Source: Brucella pecoris (lineage in GTDB: Bacteria; Pseudomonadota; Alphaproteobacteria; Rhizobiales; Rhizobiaceae). From it: a stretch of DNA of 64,000 bases. Both the position numbers and the translations under genes were made by a program. The stretch is from NCBI RefSeq assembly GCF_006376675.1, contig NZ_VEWK01000005.1, positions 186,001 through 250,000 of the forward strand, in the 5' to 3' direction. Below the pieces are notes generated by a model. That model did no database searches. It worked only from the letters and a program-made list of their open reading frames with translations, and was not told where the DNA came from. Below are positions 8,834 through 18,203 of this stretch, piece after piece (the stretch's first letter is position 1; every line of letters begins with the position of its first letter).

Positions 8834-9562
8834 ATGAGAGAGATTCGAGGCAAGAGCAAGAAGTCGCTGGCAAGCAGCATCGCCGAACGTATTCGCGGTG
8901 CGATTGTCGATGCAGAGTTTCAGTTCGGGGAGAATCTCTCCGAAGACATGCTCGCTGCGGCCTTTGATGTCAGCCGGACGCCGGTGCGCGAGGCACTCAA
9001 TATTCTCCAGATGCAGGAACTGGTTCACATCGTTCCGAAGTCCGGCACCTATGTTTTTACGCCGACGCAGGAAGACATTGCAGAGCTTTGCGATTTTCGG
9101 GTCGGTCTGGAAGATCAGGCCATGCGGCTTGCGCTTGGCAACAACCGCAAGAAACTTGTCTCGCAACTGAAAAAGCAGTTCGACCTCATGCGTGCGGCAA
9201 TAGATGAGGATGACCTGCGCGCTTACGGGCGTTGCGATACAGAGTTTCATCTGGCCTTCTTCCGTGTCTGCGGCAATCGTTATCTGGCGCGCGCCTATGA
9301 TAGTATTCTAGGACGTGTCGCAGCCTTACGAACACATCTTGCCATCGGTGCGGAGGGTGAGCCTGCACGCTCCTTTGCCGACCATGCTGCCATTATCGAG
9401 CTTGCCGACGCCGAAAAACCAGAAGAATTGCGGGATATTCTGGAGGCGCATATCATGCGCACCAAGACCAATTATCTGAATGCTTTCAACCGGTTGCCTC
9501 GCCAACCGGGCGACAGTCGAACGATACGGCTGCGCCGACAGTTGTCGCTGACGAGCGAGTAA
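8834..9562 (+). CDS. GntR-family regulator, FadR/FCD subgroup
   Basis: Transcriptional regulator of 242 aa. The N-terminal winged helix spans about residues 8-75, with LAAAFDVSRTPVREALNILQMQELV as the recognition region (FDVSRTPVREAL is the family hallmark). The FCD effector domain follows, with the metal/ligand residues seen in CDTEFHLAFFRVCGNRYL and the His near SFADHAAIIELA. FCD regulators usually sense carboxylic acids. Its position after the MFS carrier suggests it controls the carrier and SDR-lyase genes at 5378-8722. Confidence 0.88.
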   Translation: MREIRGKSKKSLASSIAERIRGAIVDAEFQFGENLSEDMLAAAFDVSRTPVREALNILQMQELVHIVPKSGTYVFTPTQEDIAELCDFRVGLEDQAMRLALGNNRKKLVSQLKKQFDLMRAAIDEDDLRAYGRCDTEFHLAFFRVCGNRYLARAYDSILGRVAALRTHLAIGAEGEPARSFADHAAIIELADAEKPEELRDILEAHIMRTKTNYLNAFNRLPRQPGDSRTIRLRRQLSLTSE

Positions 9563-9571
9563 AGTTCCAAG

Positions 9572-10498
9572 CTAGACAGCCCATTCCACATCCGTGGTGA
9601 AGGCGATAGTCAGCCACCGGTCCGGCCCTTCACCGCCGAGTGCATCACCAACCTCGTCGCGCAACGCATCCCATTCTTCAAGCTTGCGTGGCGGAAGATC
9701 ATGCGGAACGATGAAATAAAGCTCGATCTGCTTACCGCGCCCGACTTTGGCGACATAAGCGCGGTATGACAGAAAGCCGTGGCGCTTGACGACCTCTTCC
9801 GCAACCGTATCGACATGCTGTTTGAGATCAACGGGTGTAACCAGGAATATGTCGGCCAGAGCCTGTTTGATGGTGCCGATAGGCATGGGAATGATGACAA
9901 GACAAACGACTGCAAGAACTGCAGGATCGATATAGGGCGTCAGCCAGCCGAGCTCCGTTCTTTCAATGGCATAGCCGACGGAAAAGGCGATCAAAAGGGC
10001 GGCAGTGATACCGCCGGACATGATCCACGCTTTGGCATCGAGTGCTACGAAGTCTGATTTCAATGTCCTATTTGCGCGCATTTCCAACAGTGCCATACCG
10101 AGACAGGCGATCAGGGCGACGACGGCATAAAAAATTGCGTAGCTGAATTCGAGATCGCGTCCGCCATCCATCAGACTACCGATGGCGTTGATGAGCGCGT
10201 AGATTGCAACGCCGGTGAGCATCATGCCGTTAAGGCCCAGCACCATCGGTTCCAGATGCCAGAAGCCCATTGTGAAGCGTTCGCGCAATTTTCCGCGCGG
10301 CTGTTCTGGCAAAGCAGAGAGTGCGATGAGGCGTGAAACAAGGAGGGCAAGCCCGCTCATGGCGGCGTCAGCCAGCATGTAAACGCCATCGAATACAATA
10401 GAGAATGAGCCGGATAAGAGGCCGAAAACAACGCCGAAGCCAGCAACCAGAATAGTAACGGCTATTGAAATTTGAAGAATAGATTGTTCACTGCGCAA
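9572..10498 (-). CDS. Cation diffusion facilitator-like membrane protein with altered metal site
   Basis: Membrane protein of 308 aa with six predicted TM helices and a cytoplasmic C-terminal domain, the CDF (ZnT/FieF) layout. TM2 reads FDGVYMLAD where typical transporters have D-x-x-H-x-x-x-D, so His is replaced by Tyr. TM5 reads LDAKAWIMSGG where H-x-x-x-D is expected, so both metal ligands appear lost. It may carry a different ion or have a non-transport role. Translation seems to start at TTG 10498, with GGAG 6 nt upstream. It converges on the GntR gene with 9 bp between them, leaving little room for terminators. Confidence 0.75.
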   Translation of the reverse strand: MRSEQSILQISIAVTILVAGFGVVFGLLSGSFSIVFDGVYMLADAAMSGLALLVSRLIALSALPEQPRGKLRERFTMGFWHLEPMVLGLNGMMLTGVAIYALINAIGSLMDGGRDLEFSYAIFYAVVALIACLGMALLEMRANRTLKSDFVALDAKAWIMSGGITAALLIAFSVGYAIERTELGWLTPYIDPAVLAVVCLVIIPMPIGTIKQALADIFLVTPVDLKQHVDTVAEEVVKRHGFLSYRAYVAKVGRGKQIELYFIVPHDLPPRKLEEWDALRDEVGDALGGEGPDRWLTIAFTTDVEWAV

Positions 10499-10661
10499 TT
10501 TTTACTCCGATATAAACCACGTGCAACGCGGTTTGGTTTCGGGCGCGCGTCGTCAAGCATCGAACCAATTCCACGTTGCACGGCAAATCTACACTGACGG
10601 CGTGAAAGTGGCAAACAGGACCGATTTTTCTTTGTGAAGTTTGCGGCGCGAAGTCTGCGGC

Positions 10662-11684
10662 TCAGGCCCATTCGGGTACGCGAGTTGCAGATTCCCGAAG
10701 GATCAATTCCACGGGCCAGAGTTCGTGAATGTCGGTCGCGGCACGTCCGTCGAGTATATCCATCAAAAGATCGGCGCAGCGTTGACCTGCGGCGCGCATT
10801 GAAGAGCGGGTGGCAGTCAGCGATGGAACCATATTGTCGGCGCTCAGGAACGAGATGACATCATCATGGGCGATGACGGAAATATCCTTGCCGATTGTCA
10901 GGCCAACAGAACGCGCGGCCCGATAGATACCCAGCGCCGTCATCATCGAACCGGCAACGAATGCTGTCGGGCGCGGGGCGCGCTCCAAAAGCTTGCGCGC
11001 GAGGCGATAACCGATCTCGTCGGTGAAATCGCCATGTTCCACCAGGTCAGGGTCGAAAGGAATACCTCTGCTTTCGAGCGCCTTGCGATAGCCTTCGTCA
11101 CGATGGAGCGAGAAAGTGAAACCATATCGCCCGCTGATCATCGCAATACGTCGATGGCCGAGGTCGAGCAGATGGGCAGTCGAGCGGCAAACCGCTCCCT
11201 CATTATCGATATCGAGCCAGGCATGCGGAATGTCGGTTTCAGACCGCCCGTGCACGAGAAAGGGCATCCCCAATTCGTGCAGCATGCGTATGCGCTCGTC
11301 ATTGGGCTTTGGAGATGTCACGATGATCGCATCGACGCGATGGCTGGTGGCGAGGCGCCGGCAGAGCTGTACTTCGTCATCAGTGCCGTTGTTGGCAATC
11401 GGACTAACCAGAATATCGACCTCGTCCTGACTGAGCCGCTCCGCCATGCCGCGCATGAATTCGGCGAAATGAAATTCGCTGTTGCGACCCATCACGACAC
11501 CGATGGCACCCGCGCGCCCGGTAACCAGCCTGACTGCATTAACGTTGGGTCTGTAGCCGAGGCGCACAGCCTCATCCATGACGCGTTTGCGCGTGCTTTC
11601 CGCCACTTCGGGATAGCCGCTCAACGCCCGACTGACGGTCGTGGCAGAGAGGCCGAGATGTTTGGCGAATTCACGGAGTTTCAT
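10662..11684 (-). CDS. LacI-family repressor of the thu operon
   Basis: Repressor of 340 aa. The LacI helix-turn-helix is at residues 1-25 (KLREFAKHLGLSATTVSRAL), the hinge helix region follows (RKRVMDEAVRLGYRPN), and a periplasmic-binding-protein-like effector domain makes up the rest. It is divergent from a sugar ABC operon recognisable as thuEFGKAB. In Sinorhizobium thuR occupies the same place and responds to trehalose-type disaccharides. Two identical 15-bp sites in the divergent region (11797 and 11995) are good operator candidates. Confidence 0.88.
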   Translation of the reverse strand: MKLREFAKHLGLSATTVSRALSGYPEVAESTRKRVMDEAVRLGYRPNVNAVRLVTGRAGAIGVVMGRNSEFHFAEFMRGMAERLSQDEVDILVSPIANNGTDDEVQLCRRLATSHRVDAIIVTSPKPNDERIRMLHELGMPFLVHGRSETDIPHAWLDIDNEGAVCRSTAHLLDLGHRRIAMISGRYGFTFSLHRDEGYRKALESRGIPFDPDLVEHGDFTDEIGYRLARKLLERAPRPTAFVAGSMMTALGIYRAARSVGLTIGKDISVIAHDDVISFLSADNMVPSLTATRSSMRAAGQRCADLLMDILDGRAATDIHELWPVELILRESATRVPEWA

Positions 11685-11796
11685 TTGGCTTTCAAGTTGT
11701 ACAGGCAGGCAAGTTGGCGGATTATAGCTGCTTCCTTGCGGTTAACAATTGGTTGGTTGCGTTCTCTGGCTTGCTGCAACACATAGTGTGCAACAA

Positions 11797-12009
11797 ATCC
11801 AAACCGTTTTCAAGTTTGTTTGAATTCTTGTGCAGGCATGGTTGAAAGCATATGCCTCCGCAATGGCAATCAACAATTACCACGAACTCTAAGTCATTGA
11901 ATTATATTTGCGTGAGGATCGCAATTAAGTAAAATAAAGCAACGCGCTCAATCTGATGCTTGACAGAAATGCGGTCCTCTGCAACCTTTTTGTTATCCAA
12001 ACCGTTTTC
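11797..12009. promoter_or_regulatory. Pair of identical candidate LacI-type operators in the thu promoter region
   Basis: The same 15-mer ATCCAAACCGTTTTC occurs at 11797-11811 and 11995-12009. Each is centred on a CG with AAAC/GTTT-like flanks, as in LacI-family operators. The copies are 198 bp apart, close to 19 helical turns, so looping is possible. A TTGACA at 11960-11965 lies just before the second copy. The whole 11685-12052 gap contains no gene. Confidence 0.55.
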
Positions 12010-12052
12010 GATTTTAATAAACCGCATACAGAATGGATGGGAGGAGGGAACT

Positions 12053-13318
12053 ATGAAGGCTTTTCAGGGTGTGCTCGCGGCTTGCGTGGCGTTTGGCCTG
12101 GCAACGGTGAGTGCTCATGCGGTGGAGATTTCCATCGCGGCCAATTCAACAGGCAATAACATCAAGTTTCTGCAGGAACAGATCGTCAAGTTCGAGAAAG
12201 ATACCGGCAACAAGGTCAATATCGTCTCGATGCCGCCATCAAGCAGCGAGCAGTTCAGCCAGTATCGTCTATGGCTTGCAGCCGGTAACGCCGATATCGA
12301 CGTCTACCAGACGGACGTGGTATGGGCGCCGCAACTGTCCGATCAGTTTGTCGATCTGACGGAAGCCACCAAGGATGTCACGGGTACCCATTTCCCATCC
12401 ATCATCGCGTCGCAGACCGTGAATGGAAAGCTGGTTGCGCTACCGTTCTATACCGACGCTCCGGCCCTTTTCTACCGCAAGGATCTTCTGGAAAAATACA
12501 ACAAGCAGGTTCCTAAAACCTGGGATGAAATGACGGCGACCGCCAAGGAAATCATGGATAAGGAGCGGGCTGACGGTAAGTCCGATCTCTGGGGCTTTGT
12601 CTTTCAGGGTAACGCCTATGAAGGTTTGACCTGTAACGCACTTGAATGGGTCAAGTCGTCCGGTGGTGGTCAGATCGTCGAGGCGGACGGCGCGATCTCG
12701 ATCAATAATGAGAAGGCAGCCGCTGCCATCGACCGTGCCAAAGGTTGGATCGGCTCGATTTCGCCACAGGGCGTGCTTGCCTATCAGGAAGAGGAGTCAC
12801 GCGGCGTCTGGCAGACTGGCAATGCCGTCTTCATGCGCAACTGGCCCTATGCCTATGCGCTGGGTAACAGCGCGGATAGCGGCGTGAAGGGCAAGTTCGA
12901 CGTGGCGCCATTGCCTGCCGGTGCCGATGGAGATGCGCCATCCTCGACGCTCGGTGGCTGGAACCTGGCCGTGTCCAAATATTCGACCAAACAGGATGCG
13001 GCCATCGCACTCGTCAAATATCTGGCATCGCCGGAAGTGCAGAAGGTACAGGCTGTGGAGATTTCGCGCCTGCCGACCATTGAAGCGCTTTACGATGACA
13101 AGGAGATCACTGCCGCGCAGCCTTTCATGGCCAACTGGAAACCGATCTTCCAGAACGCCGTGCCGCGGCCATCGGCTGCAACGAAGGTCAAATATAACGA
13201 AGTGTCATCGAAATTCTGGACTGCGGTTCACAAGACGCTTTCGGGCAATGGAACGGCTGCAGAGAATCTCGAAATGCTTGAGGTCGAACTGACTGAGCTG
13301 GAAGGCTCTGGCTGGTAA
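12053..13318 (+). CDS. thuE: Sugar ABC transporter, periplasmic binding protein (ThuE-like)
   Basis: Extracellular solute-binding protein family 1, about 421 aa. Residues 1-23 form a Sec signal peptide that ends SAHA, followed by VEISIAANSTG. The mature protein has the family-1 pattern (FEKDTGNKVNIV near 45-60, then DVYQTDVVWAPQ and GNAVFMRNWPYAYAL). GAGGAGGGA lies 5 nt before the ATG at 12053. It is first in a six-gene rightward operon with two permeases, an ATPase, ThuA and ThuB. This order matches the rhizobial trehalose/maltose uptake operon, so trehalose, maltose or related disaccharides are the likely ligands. Ligand assignment rests on operon similarity. Confidence 0.88.
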   Translation: MKAFQGVLAACVAFGLATVSAHAVEISIAANSTGNNIKFLQEQIVKFEKDTGNKVNIVSMPPSSSEQFSQYRLWLAAGNADIDVYQTDVVWAPQLSDQFVDLTEATKDVTGTHFPSIIASQTVNGKLVALPFYTDAPALFYRKDLLEKYNKQVPKTWDEMTATAKEIMDKERADGKSDLWGFVFQGNAYEGLTCNALEWVKSSGGGQIVEADGAISINNEKAAAAIDRAKGWIGSISPQGVLAYQEEESRGVWQTGNAVFMRNWPYAYALGNSADSGVKGKFDVAPLPAGADGDAPSSTLGGWNLAVSKYSTKQDAAIALVKYLASPEVQKVQAVEISRLPTIEALYDDKEITAAQPFMANWKPIFQNAVPRPSAATKVKYNEVSSKFWTAVHKTLSGNGTAAENLEMLEVELTELEGSGW

Positions 13319-13332
13319 GAACCGATCAAGCC

Positions 13333-13380
13333 GCGTTCGGGTTGTTCTCCCAAGCCCCCGCTGTCGGGCAATCCGAACGC
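13333..13380 (+). other. Hairpin between binding-protein and permease genes
   Basis: Inverted repeat GCGTTCGG / CCGAACGC with a structured GC-rich interior and no U-run after it. Such structures often protect the 3' end of abundant binding-protein mRNA or reduce read-through to the permease genes. Confidence 0.45.
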
Positions 13381-13414
13381 TCAAATCCCTCTGAGCAGGA
13401 CCAAGAGTGGGATC

Positions 13415-14398
13415 ATGACGGAGACGTCTCTCGATATTTCGGGGAGCTCGGCCGGCAAACGCCGGGTTCAATCCGATCTGCGCGCGCAGCGAATGCGGTC
13501 GGCATGGGTATTTCTCGCACCGACACTGATCGTACTGGCGCTGGTGGCTGGCTGGCCGCTGCTTCGGACTATCTATTTCAGTTTCACCAATGCGTCCCTG
13601 ACGAGCCTTGGCGCTGCGGAATTCGTTGGCTTCAACAATTATCTGTCGTGGGTGACGCTCAAGAGCGGACGCACCGTTTATCGTGGTCTTCTGGTTGATC
13701 CGGCCTGGTGGGGCGCGGTCTGGAACACGATCAGGTTCACTCTTCTGTCGGTCAGTCTGGAAACCATTTTCGGATTGGTCGTCGCTCTGGTGCTGAACGC
13801 GAATTTCCGGGGGCGCGGACTTGTGCGCGCTGCAATCTTGATCCCATGGGCGATCCCGACGATTGTTTCGGCCAAGATGTGGGGTTGGATGCTCAACGAC
13901 CAGTTCGGCATCCTTAACCATATCCTGCTCAATCTGGGTCTCATCAGCCAGAAGATCGCCTGGACGGCCAATCCCGACACCGCGATGGTTGCAATCCTGA
14001 TCGTTGATGTCTGGAAGACGACGCCTTTCATGGCGCTGCTCATTCTGGCGGGCCTGCAAATGGTGCCATCCGACATTTACGAAGCGGCGAAGATCGATGG
14101 GGTGCATCCGGTCAGAGTGTTCTGGCGGGTGACGCTGCCGCTGATCCGCCCGGCGCTGATGGTGGCGATCATTTTCCGTATGCTCGACGCCTTGCGCATT
14201 TTCGATCTGATCTATGTGCTGACGCCGAATAACGCGCAGACCAAGACAATGTCGGTCTTTGCGCGTGAAAATCTCTTCGATTTTGACAAGTTTGCCTATG
14301 GTGCGGCGGCATCGACGATGCTGTTTCTCATCATTGCGGCCATCACCGTGCTCTACATGTTCTTCGGGCGCGTCAATGTCGGCAGCAGGGGAGAATAG
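13415..14398 (+). CDS. thuF: Sugar ABC transporter permease (ThuF/MalF-like)
   Basis: Inner-membrane permease of 327 aa with about six TM helices, the first at residues 30-55. The EAA loop that docks the ATPase is visible as DIYEAAKIDGVHPVRVFWRV near residue 220. The family is MalF/UgpA-like. The stop is followed after one base by the start of thuG, so the two permeases are translationally coupled and form the heterodimeric channel. Confidence 0.92.
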   Translation: MTETSLDISGSSAGKRRVQSDLRAQRMRSAWVFLAPTLIVLALVAGWPLLRTIYFSFTNASLTSLGAAEFVGFNNYLSWVTLKSGRTVYRGLLVDPAWWGAVWNTIRFTLLSVSLETIFGLVVALVLNANFRGRGLVRAAILIPWAIPTIVSAKMWGWMLNDQFGILNHILLNLGLISQKIAWTANPDTAMVAILIVDVWKTTPFMALLILAGLQMVPSDIYEAAKIDGVHPVRVFWRVTLPLIRPALMVAIIFRMLDALRIFDLIYVLTPNNAQTKTMSVFARENLFDFDKFAYGAAASTMLFLIIAAITVLYMFFGRVNVGSRGE

Positions 14399-14399
14399 C

Positions 14400-15227
14400 A
14401 TGATGCATTATGTGAAAACCCTGTGCTTTTACCTGCTGGTGGCGCTGATCATTCTGATTGCAGTGTTCCCATTTTATTACGCGATCATCACCAGTCTCAA
14501 ATCAGGAACTGCGCTGTTTCAGGTCGATTACTGGCCAAGCAGTTTCTCGCTTGAAAATTATGCCGGTGTTCTCACACAGGGCAGCTTCCTGCGCAGCCTC
14601 GGCAATTCGCTGCTGGTGGCGACCGTAGTGGTGGCGATTTCGCTTCTGCTGGCAGTCACGGCAGCCTATGCGCTGGCGCGGGTGCGCTTCCGGGGCAGGG
14701 GGCTGTTGCTTCTCACCATTCTTTCAGTGTCCATGTTTCCGCAGATTGCCGTTCTGGCGGGTCTGTTCGAGCTGATCCGCTTTCTAGGCATTTTCAATAC
14801 TCCACTGGCGCTGATCTTCTCCTATATGATCTTCACGCTGCCGTTTACGGTGTGGGTGCTCACCACCTTCATGCGCGATCTGCCGGTCGAGATCGAAGAA
14901 GCGGCCATCGTGGACGGTGCATCACCGTGGGTTATCATCACGCGCGTTTTCATGCCGCTCATGTGGCCCGCACTGGTGACAACAGGTCTGCTTGCCTTCA
15001 TCTCCGCATGGAACGAGTTCCTGTTCGCGCTCACCTTCACTTCGTCCGGCAGCCAGCGCACCGTGCCTGTGGCCATCGCGCTTCTGTCCGGTAGCAGTCA
15101 GTTTGAAATCCCCTGGGGTAACATCATGGCGGCTTCCGTCATCGTGACGGTTCCCCTCGTCATCCTCGTGCTCATCTTCCAGAGGCGGATCGTGTCCGGT
15201 CTGACGGCGGGTGGCGTAAAGGGCTAG
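14400..15227 (+). CDS. thuG: Sugar ABC transporter permease (ThuG/MalG-like)
   Basis: Second permease, about 275 aa with six TM helices. The EAA motif EIEEAAIVDGASPWVIITRV lies near residue 165 and the MalG-type helix FISAWNEFLFALTF near 205. The start was set at ATG 14400, after AGGGGAG; ATG 14403 is equally possible. A longer open frame begins at 14259 inside thuF and is not used. The protein partners ThuF in the membrane and ThuK in the cytoplasm. Confidence 0.92.
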   Translation: MMHYVKTLCFYLLVALIILIAVFPFYYAIITSLKSGTALFQVDYWPSSFSLENYAGVLTQGSFLRSLGNSLLVATVVVAISLLLAVTAAYALARVRFRGRGLLLLTILSVSMFPQIAVLAGLFELIRFLGIFNTPLALIFSYMIFTLPFTVWVLTTFMRDLPVEIEEAAIVDGASPWVIITRVFMPLMWPALVTTGLLAFISAWNEFLFALTFTSSGSQRTVPVAIALLSGSSQFEIPWGNIMAASVIVTVPLVILVLIFQRRIVSGLTAGGVKG

Positions 15228-15239
15228 GAGTCTTAACAC

Positions 15240-16241
15240 ATGGCAGAACTTCAGTTGCGCGATGTGCGCAAGTCTTTCGGCAATTTCGATGTCATCAAGG
15301 GCGTCGACATGGATATCCGTCCCGGCGAGTTCATGGTCTTTGTCGGCCCTTCGGGCTGTGGCAAGTCCACGCTGCTGCGTCTGATCGCGGGGCTGGAGGA
15401 AATTTCGTCGGGTAGCCTCGCCATCGATGGAACTGTGGTCAACAGTTTCGCACCGTCGAAGCGCGGCATCGCAATGGTCTTCCAGTCCTATGCACTTTAC
15501 CCGCATATGACGGTCTATGAGAACATGGCCTTCGGTATGCAGCTTGCAGGCAAGAACAAGGATGAATGCAAGGCCCGTATTCACAAGGCTGCGGAGATGC
15601 TGCAACTGGCGCCCTATCTGGAGCGGCTGCCGCGCCAGCTCTCCGGCGGTCAGCGCCAGCGCGTTGCGATAGGGCGCGCCATCGTGCGCGACCCCAAGGT
15701 TTTCCTGTTCGACGAACCCTTGTCCAACCTCGATGCGGCGCTACGTGTGGCTACAAGGCTTGAGATCGCCAGGCTCCACCAGAGCATGGAAGACACCACC
15801 ATGATCTATGTGACGCATGATCAGGTGGAGGCGATGACACTGGCCGACCGCATCTGTGTGCTACGCGACGGACGTGTGGAGCAGATCGGGACGCCGCTTG
15901 AGCTTTACGAAAAGCCGAATTCGCTTTTCGTCGCCGGGTTCATCGGATCGCCGAAGATGAATTTCCTGACCGGCACACATGCCGAGCCATACGGTGCTCA
16001 TACAGTGGGTCTGCGTCCCGAACATCTCGCTATCGTTCCCGAAGGAGGCCACTGGACCGGTCACGTGATCCACACCGAAATTCTCGGTTCTGATACCTAT
16101 GTCTATATCGATCTCGGCCTGGAGGAACCGCTGGTGGTCCGCGAAAGCGGCGTCGCGGTGCGCAAATCAGGCGAGACGCTCTCGGTTTCCCCGATGGGGG
16201 AAAATGTTCATCGTTTTGATGAAAAGGGCCGCGCCGTTTGA
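15240..16241 (+). CDS. thuK: Sugar ABC transporter ATPase (ThuK/MalK-like)
   Basis: ATP-binding subunit of 333 aa. Walker [10 protein letters not shown] is near residue 37, the Q-loop in [14 protein letters not shown] near 80, signature [14 protein letters not shown] near 135, Walker [14 protein letters not shown] near 155 and the H-loop in [10 protein letters not shown] near 190. A C-terminal TOBE/MalK regulatory domain follows from about residue 240 ([11 protein letters not shown]). It is slightly shorter than usual MalK (about 360 aa), mainly in the C-terminal part. It energises ThuF/ThuG. Confidence 0.92.
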   Translation: MAELQLRDVRKSFGNFDVIKGVDMDIRPGEFMVFVGPSGCGKSTLLRLIAGLEEISSGSLAIDGTVVNSFAPSKRGIAMVFQSYALYPHMTVYENMAFGMQLAGKNKDECKARIHKAAEMLQLAPYLERLPRQLSGGQRQRVAIGRAIVRDPKVFLFDEPLSNLDAALRVATRLEIARLHQSMEDTTMIYVTHDQVEAMTLADRICVLRDGRVEQIGTPLELYEKPNSLFVAGFIGSPKMNFLTGTHAEPYGAHTVGLRPEHLAIVPEGGHWTGHVIHTEILGSDTYVYIDLGLEEPLVVRESGVAVRKSGETLSVSPMGENVHRFDEKGRAV

Positions 16242-16309
16242 CGCCGACCTCCCAAGCTCAATGATACACGAGACAATCGGGCTTTGACGCCCGCAGCAAG
16301 GAGAATACC

Positions 16310-17095
16310 GTGCCTATTCGTACTATCGTCTGGGGTGAGAACATCCACGAACAGATCAACGAAACGGTGCGTTCGGTCTATCCGAACGGCATGCACAACA
16401 CGATTGCCGACGCGCTGAATGCCGACAGTGCCATTCAGGCGACGACCGCCACCTTGCAGGAACCCGAGCACGGCCTGACGGAAGCGCGCCTTGCCGAGAC
16501 CGATGTGCTGGTCTGGTGGGGGCACAAGGATCATGGTGGCGTCAGCGACGAAGTCGTGGAGCGGGTGGCCAAGCGCGTCTTCGAAGGCATGGGGCTGATC
16601 GTGCTCCATTCAGGTCATTTCTCCAAAATCTTCAAGCGTGTGATGGGGACACCTTGCGCGCTCAAGTGGCGCGAGGCAGGCGAGCGGGAGCGTGTGTGGG
16701 TCGTCAATCGCGGCCACCCGATTACCCAGGGGCTGGACGAGAATTTCGTGCTCGAGCATGAGGAAATGTATGGCGAACAGTTCTCCGTGCCGGAGCCGCT
16801 GGAAACCGTGTTCATTTCGTGGTTCGCGGGCGGCGAAGTGTTCCGCTCCGGCATGACCTGGCGACGCGGTGCGGGCAATGTGTTTTATTTCCGTCCTGGA
16901 CATGAAACCTATCCGACCTATCACGATGCCAATGTGCAGACGGTTCTGCGCAATTCGGTCAAATGGGCCTACAATCCACAACCGGCATGGACGGGCATTC
17001 ACATCGCGCCGAACGTTCCAGTCGAAAAGGCGCTGGAGCCGATTGTCGAACGCGGGCCCAGGCTGCACAAGGCCGGTGAAGCCGGTTATCGCTGA
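16310..17095 (+). CDS. thuA: ThuA-domain protein (trehalose utilisation)
   Basis: Cytoplasmic protein of 261 aa with a ThuA glutamine-amidotransferase-like fold. It starts with [13 protein letters not shown], has the ThuA stretch [17 protein letters not shown] near residue 65 and [20 protein letters not shown] near 100. The start is GTG 16310 with AAGGAG 8 nt upstream. In Sinorhizobium ThuA and ThuB are needed to catabolise imported trehalose, probably through 3-keto derivatives. The next gene follows after 8 bp. Confidence 0.88.
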   Translation: MPIRTIVWGENIHEQINETVRSVYPNGMHNTIADALNADSAIQATTATLQEPEHGLTEARLAETDVLVWWGHKDHGGVSDEVVERVAKRVFEGMGLIVLHSGHFSKIFKRVMGTPCALKWREAGERERVWVVNRGHPITQGLDENFVLEHEEMYGEQFSVPEPLETVFISWFAGGEVFRSGMTWRRGAGNVFYFRPGHETYPTYHDANVQTVLRNSVKWAYNPQPAWTGIHIAPNVPVEKALEPIVERGPRLHKAGEAGYR

Positions 17096-17103
17096 GGTGC
17101 AAG

Positions 17104-18150
17104 ATGCGTCTTCTTATTCTGGGTACTGGCGGCATGGCGAAAAACCATGCCGAAGCTTTCAAGGCGATCGACGGCGTTGAGGTGGTTGCAGCATGTGACG
17201 TCTCAGCGGAGCGTGTCGATGCGTTTTCCGAAAATCACGACATTCACAACCGCTTTACGCGGCTTGAGGACGCGCTGGAATGGGGCCGTTTCGATGCGGT
17301 CGCCAATGTCACGCCGGATGCCATCCACCACCCGACCACGCTAGCGCTGGTCGGGGCAGGCAAGCATGTTTTTTGCGAAAAGCCGCTTGCTGAAAGCTAT
17401 GAAAAAGCCGCTGAAATGGCGGACGCTGCCGAGCAGGCGGGCATCATCAACATGGTCAATCTGACCTATCGCAATGTCGCGCCCCTGCAAAAGGCGCGCG
17501 AAATGGTGATGGCGGGCGAGATCGGCCAGGTGCGCCATTTCGAGGCATCCTATCTGCAAAGCTGGCTGGTGTCGAAGACGTGGGGTGACTGGAAGACCGA
17601 GAGCAAATGGCTCTGGCGTCTTTCAACCCGCCATGGTTCGAACGGCGTTCTGGGCGATGTCGGCATTCATATTCTCGATTTTGCCAGCTATGCCATCGGC
17701 AGCGATGTGGAACGGGCGTCTGCGCGCCTGAAAACTTTCGACAAGGCAGACAACAACCATATCGGTGAGTATGTGCTCGATGCGAATGACAGCTTCGTTA
17801 TGATGGCGGAATATGCCAATGGCGCGCTGGGTGTCATTCATGCCAGCCGCTGGGCGACGGGGCACCTGAATGAGCTGCGGCTGCGTATCCATGGCGACAA
17901 GGGCGCGCTGGAAATTCTTCATACGCCTAACGGTTCAAGTCTGCGCGGCTCTATTGGCGAAGATATTGAAACGCCGGTCTGGCACGATATCGATGCCGGT
18001 ACGGTGGAGACGAATTACCAGCGTTTTGCACGCGCTGTCGCCGATGGTGCGGAATTGGAGCCGAGTTTCCGTCATGCCGCCAATCTGCAGCGGGTGCTTG
18101 ATCATGCTATGACCGTGGACAGGCCATTGCCGGAAGTGGTTGCCAGTTAA
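17104..18150 (+). CDS. thuB: Gfo/Idh/MocA-family dehydrogenase (ThuB-like)
   Basis: NAD(P)-dependent sugar oxidoreductase of 348 aa. The N-terminal Rossmann fold opens with RLLILGTGGMAKNHAEAF. The dinucleotide/catalytic motif HVFCEKPLAESYE is near residue 92, with the family Lys in EKP. The C-terminal alpha/beta domain contains GVLGDVGIHILDFASY near 182. With ThuA it forms the catabolic end of the operon, thought to oxidise the 3-hydroxyl of the glucosyl unit of the imported disaccharide. The gene ends before a strong terminator. Confidence 0.9.
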   Translation: MRLLILGTGGMAKNHAEAFKAIDGVEVVAACDVSAERVDAFSENHDIHNRFTRLEDALEWGRFDAVANVTPDAIHHPTTLALVGAGKHVFCEKPLAESYEKAAEMADAAEQAGIINMVNLTYRNVAPLQKAREMVMAGEIGQVRHFEASYLQSWLVSKTWGDWKTESKWLWRLSTRHGSNGVLGDVGIHILDFASYAIGSDVERASARLKTFDKADNNHIGEYVLDANDSFVMMAEYANGALGVIHASRWATGHLNELRLRIHGDKGALEILHTPNGSSLRGSIGEDIETPVWHDIDAGTVETNYQRFARAVADGAELEPSFRHAANLQRVLDHAMTVDRPLPEVVAS

Positions 18151-18167
18151 CGCATTCAGAACCGTGC

Positions 18168-18197
18168 GCCCCTTCCGCAGATATATGCGGAAGGGGC
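18168..18197. terminator. Terminator between thuB and the convergent permease
   Basis: A 12-bp perfect stem, GCCCCTTCCGCA / TGCGGAAGGGGC, with a 6-nt loop and a weak ATTTTG tail on the plus strand. It sits between two convergent genes and ends the thu operon. It may work in both directions. Confidence 0.75.
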
Positions 18198-18203
18198 ATT
18201 TTG

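Noticed and set aside
13205..14401. Open frame of 398 codons on the minus strand
   Set aside because: Antisense to the end of thuE and to all of thuF. The product is His/Arg/Asn-rich with no domain.
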